Shown: positions 1 through 9,021, counted from the stretch's first letter. The stretch is 38,177 nucleotides of DNA from an uncultured Clostridia bacterium (GCA_934122235.1 CAKOWE010000011.1:1-38177); one strand, 5' to 3'. A program made the numbers and translations. The notes: generated by a model not told the origin, from the sequence alone.

Positions 1-56
1 ATAAAGTTACCACATATTGAGGCTGTAACTCACTTTGTTCGAACAGCCACAACAGC

Positions 57-71
57 TTGGCGATACCCCAA
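57..71 (-). other. tRNA-Gln-like 5' fragment at window edge
   Basis: On the minus strand, a few bases after the HAD gene stop, the 15 bases TGGGGTATCGCCAAG equal the usual start of bacterial tRNA-Gln. The rest of 1-56 does not fold as a tRNA: no anticodon arm and no matching TACCCCA 3' acceptor strand is present, only a GGCTGT/ACAGCC stem. It may be a broken tRNA, a recombination remnant or an assembly edge. Nothing else is recognisable in 1-80. Confidence 0.25.
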
Positions 72-80
72 TATTAATAG

Positions 81-722
81 TTATAATAATTCTTTTAGAT
101 CTTCAAGTTTATTTATTACAATATAGTCATTTACTTTTCCTTTATTTAGTTTCGTAGTAATATATATTGCCTTTATATTGGCATTTATAGCTCCTTTTAC
201 GTCAGTTTCTAAGTTGTCTCCAATCATTACACATTCTTCTGGTTTTTTACTTCCCATTGCTACATCAAAGCTTTCTTTATTTGGTTTCATTTTAAAATTT
301 TCACTTGCAAAAATTTCTTTAAAAAATTGATGTATTCCAAACTTTTTTAATCTATTTTCTTGAATATCTTTAAACCAGTTTGTAAGAACTACCAACTCAT
401 ATTTTTTACTTAAGTACTCTAAAACATTATATATATTATCATCTTTAGGAGGAATACAATCTTCAAATTTTTTCAACAGTTTATTGAAAAAATCCATACT
501 AAAATTACTATTTGTTATATTGTTTACATGTTCTAACATTTTTTCTCTACTATAATATTCATATATTTTTTCATACGTATCAATTGCTTTAATAAAATTA
601 TTAATCAGAATTTCATTATATTCTATGTTTTCTTCTTTGAACACATCTTTTAATGTTTCCCAATATTCATTTTTCCATTCAATTAACGTATTATCAACAT
701 CAAATATTAATCTTTTTACCAT
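81..722 (-). CDS. HAD-superfamily hydrolase (YjjG-like)
   Basis: 213-residue cytoplasmic haloacid dehalogenase-type phosphatase. The sequence shows motif I DVDNT near residue 8 (nucleophile Asp plus the second Asp), a small cap region at about 20-80, motif II VVLTNW, the motif III lysine in MKPNKE and motif IV GDNLETD. The substrate is unknown; relatives act on nucleoside monophosphates or other small phosphoesters. The start at 722 is supported by AGAGGAAG eight bases upstream and a consensus promoter. The gene stands alone, divergent from the zinc-ribbon gene. The family is certain, the exact substrate is not. Confidence 0.9.
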   Translation of the reverse strand: MVKRLIFDVDNTLIEWKNEYWETLKDVFKEENIEYNEILINNFIKAIDTYEKIYEYYSREKMLEHVNNITNSNFSMDFFNKLLKKFEDCIPPKDDNIYNVLEYLSKKYELVVLTNWFKDIQENRLKKFGIHQFFKEIFASENFKMKPNKESFDVAMGSKKPEECVMIGDNLETDVKGAINANIKAIYITTKLNKGKVNDYIVINKLEDLKELL

Positions 723-750
723 AATTACTTCCTCTAAAAAATACTAATTA

Positions 751-779
751 ATTATACTCGTTTAAAATTTAGTTGTCAA
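751..779 (-). promoter_or_regulatory. sigma-A promoter for the HAD gene
   Basis: TTGACA (779-774), a 17-base spacer and TATAAT (756-751), a perfect consensus. The -35 box lies on the same TTGTCAA bases as the -35 box of the divergent plus-strand promoter. Confidence 0.8.
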
Positions 780-801
780 TTTATTTTGTATATGATATAA
801 T
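773..801 (+). promoter_or_regulatory. sigma-A promoter for the zinc-ribbon gene
   Basis: TTGTCA (773-778), a 17-base spacer and TATAAT (796-801), 38 bases before the start codon. It overlaps the divergent promoter at the -35 box, so RNA polymerase can occupy only one of the two at a time. Confidence 0.8.
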
Positions 802-838
802 TTTATTTGCATAATATAATATTTAAGGAGGTTTTTAT

Positions 839-1303
839 ATGGACTTTTTTCAAAAATTAGGAAATACATTATCTAATACAGGAAAAGATATAGCAAAGAA
901 AACAAAAGATATGTCTGACATCTCTAGATTAAATCACGAAATTACAAAACAACAAGAATTTATTAATAGAACATATAGCCAAATAGGTAAACTTTATTTT
1001 GACAATTACTCAACTTTAGATTATCCCGAATTAAAAGAATTATGTGATTCTATAAAAGAAGCTAATAAAAAAATTGAAGATTTTAAATCTGAAATAACTC
1101 AAATAAAAGGAATTATTAATTGTCCAAAATGCAATGCAGAGGTTTCTACAACAGCTACATTTTGTGGAAATTGCGGTTATAAATTAAAAGAAGATGTAAT
1201 AAATTCTGAAAGTACAACTACAGAATCAAATATTGAAAATACATTTGATTCTTCCATAGAGAAAGCTGAAGACATAACTGAAACAGATTCAAATAACCAA
1301 TAA
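839..1303 (+). CDS. Zinc-ribbon protein with helical N-terminus
   Basis: 154 residues. The first 90 are strongly helical and charged, probably coiled coil. A zinc ribbon follows (CPKC about 96-99 and CGNC about 110-113), then an acidic Ser/Thr/Glu-rich tail of about 35 residues. There is no signal peptide or membrane segment. TTAAGGAGG lies just before the ATG. Small proteins of this build are common in clostridia, but no specific function is known. Transcribed alone from its own promoter and closed by the terminator at 1311-1351. Confidence 0.8.
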   Translation: MDFFQKLGNTLSNTGKDIAKKTKDMSDISRLNHEITKQQEFINRTYSQIGKLYFDNYSTLDYPELKELCDSIKEANKKIEDFKSEITQIKGIINCPKCNAEVSTTATFCGNCGYKLKEDVINSESTTTESNIENTFDSSIEKAEDITETDSNNQ

Positions 1304-1310
1304 TGTTATA

Positions 1311-1351
1311 CAAAAAATAAAGGTGAAATTAAAATTCACCTTTATTTTTTG
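1311..1351. terminator. Bidirectional intrinsic terminator
   Basis: A 17-base perfect inverted repeat (core AAAGGTGAA / TTCACCTTT, loop ATTAAAA) flanked by A6 on the left and T6 on the right, so it works in both directions. It closes the zinc-ribbon gene and the seven-gene minus-strand operon. Confidence 0.9.
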
Positions 1352-1361
1352 TAGCACTGGT

Positions 1362-3296
1362 TTACCAGCCACCGCCACCTCCGGCCTCCGGCCTCCACCA
1401 CCAGATGATCCGCCTCCGGCCACTGCTTCCTCCTGAAAAGCCACTACTTGATCCTGGTGCAGTTGAAGCAGATGATATTGAACTGCTAAAGCTTGAAGAA
1501 AAACTACTTGTAAATGATGTTGCATCAAAACTAGATCCTACATACATTCCTGTACACCAATTTGGTTCGTAATTACAATTTGATAATAAATTCTCGAATT
1601 TTTTTGCCCACTGATTTTCTAATCCTAACACATATGCATAAGGAAAATATTTATCAAATGTTTCTGGGGTTTGAGCCATTATTTCCTCTTCGCTAGCTGT
1701 CTTGATAAATAGCTTAAATCCTTCTATTTCATCTTTTATTCTTCTGCCTTCTTCTGTATACGCTCTAATTAAAATTGAATATATAGTGTTTATAATAATT
1801 AATAGTACTATAAGTAATGTCATCCCTCCACCTATCGCAGCTACTAAAACTCCAATTCCTAATATTTCTCCTAATAAGAATGGTAACATGAACAAAGCCA
1901 AAATAAATTTCTTTTTTCCTTTTTTGCTTTTTAGCATAGACACAATTCCTATAGACCATATACCTAACCATACAGTCATAAACGGTACTATTATAAATGT
2001 ATCCATTGAATTAGCTGAAAGAGCATATGAAATCATTGTAATAATAATAGAAAGAATTATTGAAAGCACAAAATATTTTGTATTTTTTGAATACATAACA
2101 CCTTCAAACTTTTTCTTTAAATAGCTTTTTTGACCATTTTGTATTTTTTCTAATTTTTGTTGTAAACTAGATGAATAAGTCAATGTAGCTTTGTCTGGCA
2201 AAGAATAGTATACATCTCTTTCATCTTTGCTTAAGCCATATTTTGATTCGTCTTTACTTGAATCTATATTTTCGCTATCCTTTTGTTTTATCAAAATAAA
2301 CTTATTTGTTTTTATCCCAAAAACTTCTTTTTCATTATTTTCTATTTTTATATATCCCTTTACAGCTAAATTTAATATTGATGCTTCAAGTACCTTATCA
2401 TATTTTCCCATCGAATCTATAAATTTAACCTCTGAAGGTGATAAATTTTCTGGTGGATTATATCTTGGAATTATTACATCTTTTTTCGGATCCCTGCCAA
2501 CTTTTAGCCACGTAACATAGCAATATATAGCTAGTAATACTGTTGCTTCTAGACCAATAAGAACCCCTTTATTATCATCAAAAAAATAACCAAGTTTCTC
2601 TTGCCATGTTGGTTCATGAACTAATCCCTTATCAAATCCTACAACTATTGTTAATCCCTCTTCTGTTCCCAATTTATTAGTAGTATAAAATGTAACTGTG
2701 TTATCATATTCATCTTTGCTAGCCTTATACTCTTTTTCAGTTGAGCCTTGCTCTCCAGTATATGCCTCATACTTAACATTATCCATATTAGCACCATCTG
2801 GTAAATGAACTGTTGCTTTTACTTCATCTATAACAAAACTCCAACCATTTCCAGTTACATTCCAATATAGCTCATCATGATCTTCAAAATATCCTAATTG
2901 TCTTGTAGTTTTATATTTTATTGTATATGTATAATATCCTGCTTTAAGAGTTGTATCAGCATTTCCTATACGAACTCTAACTCCATTACTTACTTTTTCA
3001 GTTGTATAATTTTCTGACTTACCATCTCTTAGAACTTCTTCTACTTCAAATTTAACAGTATAATTATTGCCATTTTTATCTTTATATTTTGTTGGAAAAT
3101 CTCTGTATATTCCTTTTTTTATTTGATTTCCAGCTGCATATACTGTTATTTTTTCTTCAACTAATATACTAGAATCTTCTTGAATATATATATCTGATTC
3201 GTATGAGTATATTTTTTCTGTAGCAGCATTAGACTTAGTTGTTAAAATAAGCATCGCAAATACAAGAATAATCGACACTTTTTTTAATAATTTCAT
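1362..3296 (-). CDS. DUF2207 membrane protein, Gly-rich tail recoded
   Basis: About 644 residues. A signal peptide (1-25) is followed by an extracellular beta-type domain (about 25-235) of the DUF2207 family, a membrane helix near 245-265, a cytoplasmic part, further helices near 410-490 and a low-complexity Ser/Gly tail. LemA lies directly upstream (21-base gap), the usual partner of DUF2207; the role of the pair is unknown. Read straight, the tail contains RRRIIWWWRPEA, unlike the family. If the C of three in-frame CGG codons (1418, 1390, 1383) is skipped, it becomes a run of Gly and Ser ending in Gly-Trp at the same stop, the familiar DUF2207 ending, giving 643 residues. Last gene of the operon. 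Confidence 0.88.
   Translation of the reverse strand: MKLLKKVSIILVFAMLILTTKSNAATEKIYSYESDIYIQEDSSILVEEKITVYAAGNQIKKGIYRDFPTKYKDKNGNNYTVKFEVEEVLRDGKSENYTTEKVSNGVRVRIGNADTTLKAGYYTYTIKYKTTRQLGYFEDHDELYWNVTGNGWSFVIDEVKATVHLPDGANMDNVKYEAYTGEQGSTEKEYKASKDEYDNTVTFYTTNKLGTEEGLTIVVGFDKGLVHEPTWQEKLGYFFDDNKGVLIGLEATVLLAIYCYVTWLKVGRDPKKDVIIPRYNPPENLSPSEVKFIDSMGKYDKVLEASILNLAVKGYIKIENNEKEVFGIKTNKFILIKQKDSENIDSSKDESKYGLSKDERDVYYSLPDKATLTYSSSLQQKLEKIQNGQKSYLKKKFEGVMYSKNTKYFVLSIILSIIITMISYALSANSMDTFIIVPFMTVWLGIWSIGIVSMLKSKKGKKKFILALFMLPFLLGEILGIGVLVAAIGGGMTLLIVLLIIINTIYSILIRAYTEEGRRIKDEIEGFKLFIKTASEEEIMAQTPETFDKYFPYAYVLGLENQWAKKFENLLSNCNYEPNWCTGMYVGSSFDATSFTSSFSSSFSSSISSASTAPGSSSGFSGGSSGRRRIIWWWRPEAGGGGGW
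1380..1421 (-). other. Three CGG-A +1 recoding sites in DUF2207
   Basis: Sense-strand GGC-CGG-A occurs at 1421-1415, 1393-1387 and 1386-1380, each with CGG in the frame then in use. Skipping the C at 1418, 1390 and 1383 converts the region to GGA/GGC/GGT glycine codons and two Ser codons, and returns to the original frame before TGG-TAA. Inferred recoding, not proven. Confidence 0.6.
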
Positions 3297-3317
3297 ATCC
3301 CCTTTACTCCTTTCTAA

Positions 3318-3860
3318 TTAAATATTTACCTGTGGATTTTTTCTAGTAACAAGTTCTACTTCAAAGAAAGTAGCTTCTTCGCAACCAAATATTTTTGCAA
3401 CTATATTGTTAGGAAATTTTTGTATTAATATATTATAATTTCTAGTTGTTCCATTGTAATATCTTCGAGCACTTTCTATTGTTTCTTCTATTTTTACCAA
3501 ATTGTCTTGAAATTTAATAAAACCTTCACTCGCTTTTAAGTCTGGGTATTGCTCCATTATTGCTAAAATTCCTTTTATGTCATTTGTAAAATCATTTTCT
3601 AATCCGCTTCTTTTATTTATATCTAGTTTGTCTGAGCGCATTTGTGTAATTTTCTCTAATATATTTCCCTCATAATTAGCGTATCCTTTAACTGTTTCTA
3701 GCAAATTTGGCACTAAATCATATCTTTGTTTTAAAGCCACATCTACATTACTAAATGCCTCTTTGTTCATATTTCTTGCATGTATAATTTTATTATACAA
3801 AATTATTATATACACTATTAATAGCGCAACAACTATAGCAATTATTTTTAATGGTTCCAT
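3318..3860 (-). CDS. LemA family protein
   Basis: 180 residues with one N-terminal membrane helix (about 4-24), then the long helical LemA domain with the family signatures NVDVALKQRYDLVPNL and ETVKGYA. The bulk probably lies on one side of the membrane as a helical bundle. GGAGG lies seven bases before the start. It sits nine bases after hemolysin III and 21 before DUF2207, a frequent pairing in Firmicutes. The biochemical role of LemA is not established. Confidence 0.93.
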   Translation of the reverse strand: MEPLKIIAIVVALLIVYIIILYNKIIHARNMNKEAFSNVDVALKQRYDLVPNLLETVKGYANYEGNILEKITQMRSDKLDINKRSGLENDFTNDIKGILAIMEQYPDLKASEGFIKFQDNLVKIEETIESARRYYNGTTRNYNILIQKFPNNIVAKIFGCEEATFFEVELVTRKNPQVNI

Positions 3861-3869
3861 GTTTCCTCC

Positions 3870-4544
3870 TTACATTACATATAAAAGTATACAGAAAAAC
3901 TGTAACAAACTGCCTAACAATATAAATAAATGAAATACTGAATGAATATATTTATGTTTCTTTCCTAATCCATATAATACTGCGCCTACTGTATAAGCAA
4001 TTCCACCACTAACAAGTAATATTAAGCCTGTTTTATTTAGTATTTGTGGCAATAAATTTATTCTTACTAATATACACCAGCCCATTACTAAGTAACATAT
4101 CATAGAAAACTTTTTATATTTTTTTAAATCTATTGAGTTCAATACAATTCCCAATATTGCTACAAACCATATAACGCCAAATATAGTCCATCCAGCGACA
4201 GGATCAACTGTGCGTATACCAGATAAAGCTATAGGTGTATAACAGCCTGCTATAAGTAAGAAAATTGAACAATGATCTAGAACTTGAAAAACTTTCTTAG
4301 ATAACAATTTTGGGCTTAATCCATGATAAATGCTAGACATTGTATATAATAAAATCATGTTAAACCCATATATAGCTCCACTCACAACTCCATATACATT
4401 TCCGTGTTTAGCTGCAAAAACTACACACAATACGGTAGCAACAATTCCAAGTGCAACTCCAACAATGTGAGATGTCATATTAAAAATTTCTTCCCCTTTT
4501 GTATATGTAGGCAATACTCTATCTCTTAATTTTGTTCTTTTCAA
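3870..4544 (-). CDS. Hemolysin III family protein (PAQR type)
   Basis: 224-residue polytopic membrane protein with seven predicted helices. It has the family's conserved polar residues: EIFNMTSHIVG at the start of helix 1, SSIYHG after helix 2, DHCSIF in helix 3 and HSVFH in the last helix; the Ser/His/Asp set is thought to bind a metal in PAQR proteins. Bacterial members were named from hemolysis assays, but their physiological role is unclear; a role in membrane lipid homeostasis is plausible here because it follows acyltransferase and glycosyltransferase genes (29-base gap). Start supported by AGGAGG. Confidence 0.92.
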   Translation of the reverse strand: MKRTKLRDRVLPTYTKGEEIFNMTSHIVGVALGIVATVLCVVFAAKHGNVYGVVSGAIYGFNMILLYTMSSIYHGLSPKLLSKKVFQVLDHCSIFLLIAGCYTPIALSGIRTVDPVAGWTIFGVIWFVAILGIVLNSIDLKKYKKFSMICYLVMGWCILVRINLLPQILNKTGLILLVSGGIAYTVGAVLYGLGKKHKYIHSVFHLFILLGSLLQFFCILLYVM

Positions 4545-4573
4545 ATTAATCCCTCCTATCTTTATTAATTAAT

Positions 4574-5365
4574 TTATTTTAATATTTTTTCTTTACTGTG
4601 TATGTATTTTATATACTCTATATTACTGTTTTTACTTCTTTCTACCATGCAAGTATAAATTTTATTTCGTAAATCACTTTTTCTTTCTTGTAAATTTAAT
4701 TTCTCATCAGGGAAAAATGGTCCATCTAAATATGAAACAATTTTTATTTTATTATTCTTTTTTCCATAACTTTGATAAGTATTAGTTACACAAAACGCTG
4801 GTACATTTAAATTTACAGGATATTTAAAAGCCACTTCTTTAAACGGTCTTATTTTTGTGTAATATGGCCAAATATGTGCTTCAGGAAATATTGTAATTGA
4901 ATATCCTTTTTGTATTTTATTTTCTATCGTATTTAGAAAATTTTTCATCGCCTTTTTGTTAGATGGAATTGGTATTGCTCCAAGCATTTGAACAATATTC
5001 TGCATAAACTTCATTGAAACATTCTCTGGATTTACAATAAAAAAATTTCTCTTTGGATATATTGCATTTGTTATTATAAAGGTATCTGCAAAAGCTTGAG
5101 TATGATTTCCATATACGAAATAGCCTTGTTTTCTATATGATTTTATTTTTTCTTTTCCTACATATTTTATTTTAAACTTTGCTTTTGCATAAATCACCTT
5201 TATCGGAACACTTAAAACATTTTGAACCATCCATCCGACAAAATTCCATAATACATTTTCATGTTCATATTTATAATTTTCATCTATTATACGCGGTTGT
5301 ATTTCGGCTTCAGAAAATTCATCATTTAATTCATCTGAATAATATATTATTTTCTTGCTATTCAT
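4574..5365 (-). CDS. PlsC-like lysophospholipid acyltransferase
   Basis: 263 residues. The acyltransferase block starts near 60: NHTQAFAD at 87-94, then GAIPIPS near 129 and FPEA at 160-163. The first motif has five residues between His88 and Asp94 instead of the usual four (HX5D); an N-H-T-Q variant like this is known in clostridial members, so it may still be active. Expected reaction: transfer of a fatty acyl chain to a glycerol- or sugar-linked lipid acceptor at the inner membrane face. It overlaps the preceding GT8-acyltransferase gene by four bases, so the two are translationally coupled. The true acceptor is unknown. Confidence 0.85.
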   Translation of the reverse strand: MNSKKIIYYSDELNDEFSEAEIQPRIIDENYKYEHENVLWNFVGWMVQNVLSVPIKVIYAKAKFKIKYVGKEKIKSYRKQGYFVYGNHTQAFADTFIITNAIYPKRNFFIVNPENVSMKFMQNIVQMLGAIPIPSNKKAMKNFLNTIENKIQKGYSITIFPEAHIWPYYTKIRPFKEVAFKYPVNLNVPAFCVTNTYQSYGKKNNKIKIVSYLDGPFFPDEKLNLQERKSDLRNKIYTCMVERSKNSNIEYIKYIHSKEKILK

Positions 5366-7158
5366 ACTTTTTCTTCCTTGTTTATTGTTGTATACTCTAA
5401 CGGAATTTGATAAAATTCTTCATAAATATTTTTCCAAACCTTGAAGTTTTCGTTTTTCATATTTGTTGCATTTTGCTTCTCAGATAAATTCTCATTTGGA
5501 TAAATAGGTTCTGCTATATTTACAGTATATTCTTGAATTTGAAATCCATCTGTCCCAACAATTCCGCTATCTTCCATAGTTATAAATATTGGAATAACGG
5601 GTACATTATTTCTTGCTGCAAACCTATATGCTCCTAATTTTAATGGCTTTGGCTTTTTGTAATTCCACCACATGCTTTGTTCTGGATAAATTAATATATA
5701 ATCTTTTCTTTGTAAAATCGTGTCAACAGCTTTCATAAATTCAATCATTGTTTGAGTATTTGAACTTAGTGGAAGTGTGTCACAATTTCTAAAGAAAAAT
5801 CCATATAATCCTGGAAAATTAGTATAATTTCCTTCTCTTATAACTTTATATAATTTTCTAACTTTATCTTGCTCTGCTAGTCTAAAAACTCTTTCTATTG
5901 TAAAAGAATCGAATGGATTAAAGTGGTTGCAAGTTAATATAGCTCCTGAATTTACATTTTGTAAATTTTCTATTCCATTTATCTTTTTAATTATTAACTT
6001 GTTTTCCTTTAATAAATCTCTTAAAAACTTCTTTCCAACTTGGTTTGCTATCATACTTTTTAATTTACTTGTACTTTTTTCATTAAGATAATCTACATCA
6101 TCTGGTAGTAAAGCAAGAGTTGGCGGATCATCTTCAACGTCTACATCAAACTTTCCTTGCTCTTCTAATTGCTCAATCTTTTTTAGTATTTTTATTCTAT
6201 CTTCAGATTTTTCCATTTCTTCCATTCTCATAAGTCTTCTATCATCTCCAACACATGCAGTTTCTTTTTCTGCAAGTTTTCTTAAGTTTTTATATTGTTC
6301 CATATCTCTAAATCTTTCTTCATCTGTGTACATATTTTTTAGTTTTATTATATCATTATAATATTCTGTCTTTTTAGCATAATCCCAGAAATAATCTTTA
6401 TATAGAACATTTTCAAAATGATGAGGTTTATATATTAAGTTGTAGTGTATTATTTTTATATCTTCTTCATTTATTTTATCTCGTTGAATTGGCATTCTGT
6501 CCCATACAACATCTATCATTTTGGTTCTTCCCTTGCACAATCTATTTAAATAATCTTGATCCTGTGCTACAGTAAATTTTATTGTTTCTAGCAAATATAA
6601 GAATTTAGCTTGAAAATCAAATTTTCTCATTTCATCTAAATTCATTAACAATATTCCTGCATTAAAATAATTTTTATAATTAGATACACCAACAACTCTT
6701 TCTGCATATTCTTGAAAAACCGGGTCTGTTTGGATAACATCATCCTGAGCCGCAGCAACCAAGTTATCACCTATATCTTGATTATATAATTCAGCTATAT
6801 CTCCTAAAATGACTATATCACAATCTAAATATAAAGCTTTATTATATTGTGGATATAAATTTGGTATAAATAACCTAAAATATGTTGTTTTTGTATAATA
6901 ATCACGAGTATATAATTTTTCTTTTATTTCTTCTATATAATAATTTAAATCTACAAATTCTATTTTAACATTTTCTCTTTCATATTTTAATATTTTTTTC
7001 TTGTTCTCTTCGCATATATTTGTATATAACACTTTTATTGAATAATAATAATTCTTTGATGAGTTTTCTATTAATGATTCAAGCGCTACTGCTAAAAATG
7101 GAACATATCCATCATCTACAGCAAAGAAAACTGGTATTACATTCAGATTATTTTCCAT
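5362..7158 (-). CDS. GT8 glycosyltransferase fused to PlsC acyltransferase
   Basis: 598 residues in two parts. Residues 1-270 are a family 8 glycosyltransferase: N-terminal PVFFAVDDGYVPFLAVAL, the metal-binding DCD at 112-114, NAGILLMNL, QDQDYLN and HY near 240. A charged, helical linker (about 270-370) follows. Residues 375-590 are a PlsC-type acyltransferase with NHFNPFD at 411-417 (a proper HX4D) and YPEQ at 491-494. One polypeptide could therefore glycosylate and acylate the same lipid. It overlaps both neighbours (11 and 4 bases). No signal peptide; probably a peripheral membrane enzyme. Both domain assignments are secure; substrate and product are unknown. Confidence 0.9.
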   Translation of the reverse strand: MENNLNVIPVFFAVDDGYVPFLAVALESLIENSSKNYYYSIKVLYTNICEENKKKILKYERENVKIEFVDLNYYIEEIKEKLYTRDYYTKTTYFRLFIPNLYPQYNKALYLDCDIVILGDIAELYNQDIGDNLVAAAQDDVIQTDPVFQEYAERVVGVSNYKNYFNAGILLMNLDEMRKFDFQAKFLYLLETIKFTVAQDQDYLNRLCKGRTKMIDVVWDRMPIQRDKINEEDIKIIHYNLIYKPHHFENVLYKDYFWDYAKKTEYYNDIIKLKNMYTDEERFRDMEQYKNLRKLAEKETACVGDDRRLMRMEEMEKSEDRIKILKKIEQLEEQGKFDVDVEDDPPTLALLPDDVDYLNEKSTSKLKSMIANQVGKKFLRDLLKENKLIIKKINGIENLQNVNSGAILTCNHFNPFDSFTIERVFRLAEQDKVRKLYKVIREGNYTNFPGLYGFFFRNCDTLPLSSNTQTMIEFMKAVDTILQRKDYILIYPEQSMWWNYKKPKPLKLGAYRFAARNNVPVIPIFITMEDSGIVGTDGFQIQEYTVNIAEPIYPNENLSEKQNATNMKNENFKVWKNIYEEFYQIPLEYTTINKEEKV

Positions 7159-8002
7159 ATATTTCTCCCCCTAATTCTCCAATACTATCATATTTTCTTT
7201 TCCATTCTAAGTATTCATTTAAATCATTATCAAAAGCATAGCATTTTAAAACTTTATGTACTTCTTCTATTTGCCATTGTTTAAAATTTTCTGTATGTGG
7301 ATATGGCCTAAGCATTAATCTTTTGCAAAAATGACAAATAACCGTATCTTTTTTATTAAACTTTGATTGCTCATTAAATTTTCTTGGTACAAGTAACTTG
7401 CTCTGTGTATTCCAATAAATTGCATCTTGATCTGCAAATATTAATTTTTTCGTTTTTATTAAATTTCTTGCTTTTTCTAACAATTTTGTTTCTCGTATTT
7501 TCTTCATGTTTAAAAGTAACATACCAGCATTAATATAATCTCTTCTAATTATTTTTGAACCATATTTTTCTTTTACAGCAGCATACTCATAATTATCTAT
7601 ATCTATATTATAAAGTTTTGATATATCATCTCCTGCCATCATATCAATATCTAAATATAACAATTTATCTGGCATATTTGGAATTAAATCAGCAAGCAAT
7701 CTTAATAAAGTGTAAGGAGTACAATATGCCCCCTCATTTTTGCATTTTCCAAATTCTCTCTCATAAATTTCTGTTACATCTATTTTTTGTACTTGATTAT
7801 TTTCGTTTTTAGATTTAACAACCATATTTAAAAACTCTATTTGTCTATCTTCTATTGGTAAATATGCATCTTTTAACCTTGTTAAATCCATTGTATATAT
7901 ATAACAATTAATTGGTTCTCTAGTTTTATTAGTTATTGATATTAATTCCGTTAATGCTCCATCAAATACTTTTATATTTCCACATAACAATATATTTATC
8001 AT
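7148..8002 (-). CDS. Family 8 glycosyltransferase
   Basis: 284 residues, a GT8 nucleotide-sugar transferase with LDID at 117-120 (DxD metal motif), NAGMLLLNM near 155, ADQDAIYWN near 190 and CHFCKR near 227. It is shorter and more divergent than the GT8 half of the following gene, lacking the usual opening block, but keeps the core. It overlaps the flippase-like gene by four bases and the fusion gene by 11, so all are made together. Likely adds one sugar of a glycolipid; donor sugar unknown. Confidence 0.85.
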   Translation of the reverse strand: MINILLCGNIKVFDGALTELISITNKTREPINCYIYTMDLTRLKDAYLPIEDRQIEFLNMVVKSKNENNQVQKIDVTEIYEREFGKCKNEGAYCTPYTLLRLLADLIPNMPDKLLYLDIDMMAGDDISKLYNIDIDNYEYAAVKEKYGSKIIRRDYINAGMLLLNMKKIRETKLLEKARNLIKTKKLIFADQDAIYWNTQSKLLVPRKFNEQSKFNKKDTVICHFCKRLMLRPYPHTENFKQWQIEEVHKVLKCYAFDNDLNEYLEWKRKYDSIGELGGEIYGK

Positions 8003-9021
8003 TTATTCTCCCCATTACTTCCCTTTAAATCATTTATTATTACTACAAATCCACTAATTAATACAAATAAATAAAAATTTATTCCTCTATTCAGTAAAGT
8101 TGCACTTTTTATCATTCCTCCAGAATATACATTTCTAAATATTTCAATAAATGCTCCTTCGCTTGCTCCTACAGCTCCTGGTGATGGTATTCCTGAAACA
8201 GTTCCATATAATACAGATTGCATAGCAACCAGTTCTAATATGTTTTTTTCATTAAATCCAAATGAACGATATGTCCAATATGTTATGCTATAAAATATAA
8301 AAAATTGTATTGCAGTTGTAAATAATGTTTTTAAAATCAAGCCTTTATTTTCTTTTATATATTTTGCACTATATTGATACTTAGTTAATTCTTTCTCAAA
8401 TTTTTCTTGTTTTTCTTCAATATTCTTCATTTTAAATACTTTTAATATTTTAATAGTAACTTTCACTAACCATTTTGATAATCTTTTTGAAAATATTCCT
8501 ATTATTAATAAAGCTAAAGCCATTATATTTAAAGAAATTCCAATTATAAAGAAAATTACTAAAGCCGTATTTAAATATTGTGAATTAAAGCACAAACTAA
8601 TTAATGCAAAGCTTATTGTTATTATTTGCATACTTGTTAAATTAATTAACAGAGCAAGTGTAGAATTTGCTACTGATATTTTTTCTTTATGCATATAATA
8701 AACTTGCATTGGTTGCCCACCACTAGCAGCAGGTGTAATTGAACTAAAGAAAAATCCTATTAATGCATATTTCACATTTTTGATAAATTTTGATTGTTCA
8801 CCTAATGCTTTTAATGTTCTTCCAATATTAACAGCTTCTAGTAGTATATATGCTATCATACACACTACTCCTATTAAAATATACTCAATTTTTACACCCT
8901 TTATTATATCTAAAATCTGTGTTATGCTTTGATCTCTTAGAATTATCCACAACGTAATTGCTAACAGCAGTAAGAAAAACAACAAATTTCTCACTGTATG
9001 CTTTTTGCTTTTCTTTTCCAT
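7999..9021 (-). CDS. UPF0104 / LPG-synthase-TM family membrane protein
   Basis: About 340 residues with eight or more membrane helices, related to the membrane half of MprF and to YbhN/AglD proteins. Visible landmarks are SSITPAASGGQPMQ near 85, where helices begin to pack, and SGIPSPGAVGASEG near 290. No catalytic synthase domain is attached. Such proteins are suspected lipid translocators or glycolipid helpers. The start at 9021 is chosen because GGGGGA precedes it; an in-frame ATG at 9042 has no ribosome site and lies almost at the predicted transcription start. First gene of the operon. Confidence 0.87.
   Translation of the reverse strand: MEKKSKKHTVRNLLFFLLLLAITLWIILRDQSITQILDIIKGVKIEYILIGVVCMIAYILLEAVNIGRTLKALGEQSKFIKNVKYALIGFFFSSITPAASGGQPMQVYYMHKEKISVANSTLALLINLTSMQIITISFALISLCFNSQYLNTALVIFFIIGISLNIMALALLIIGIFSKRLSKWLVKVTIKILKVFKMKNIEEKQEKFEKELTKYQYSAKYIKENKGLILKTLFTTAIQFFIFYSITYWTYRSFGFNEKNILELVAMQSVLYGTVSGIPSPGAVGASEGAFIEIFRNVYSGGMIKSATLLNRGINFYLFVLISGFVVIINDLKGSNGENK

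Noticed and set aside
1..125. Plus-strand open frame at the window edge
   Set aside because: It could encode about 40 residues, but has no recognisable similarity and overlaps the HAD gene's 3' end.
1289..1528. 79-codon open frame opposite the end of the zinc-ribbon gene
   Set aside because: It is the alternate frame of the DUF2207 glycine tail; part of it is the shifted reading explained by recoding.
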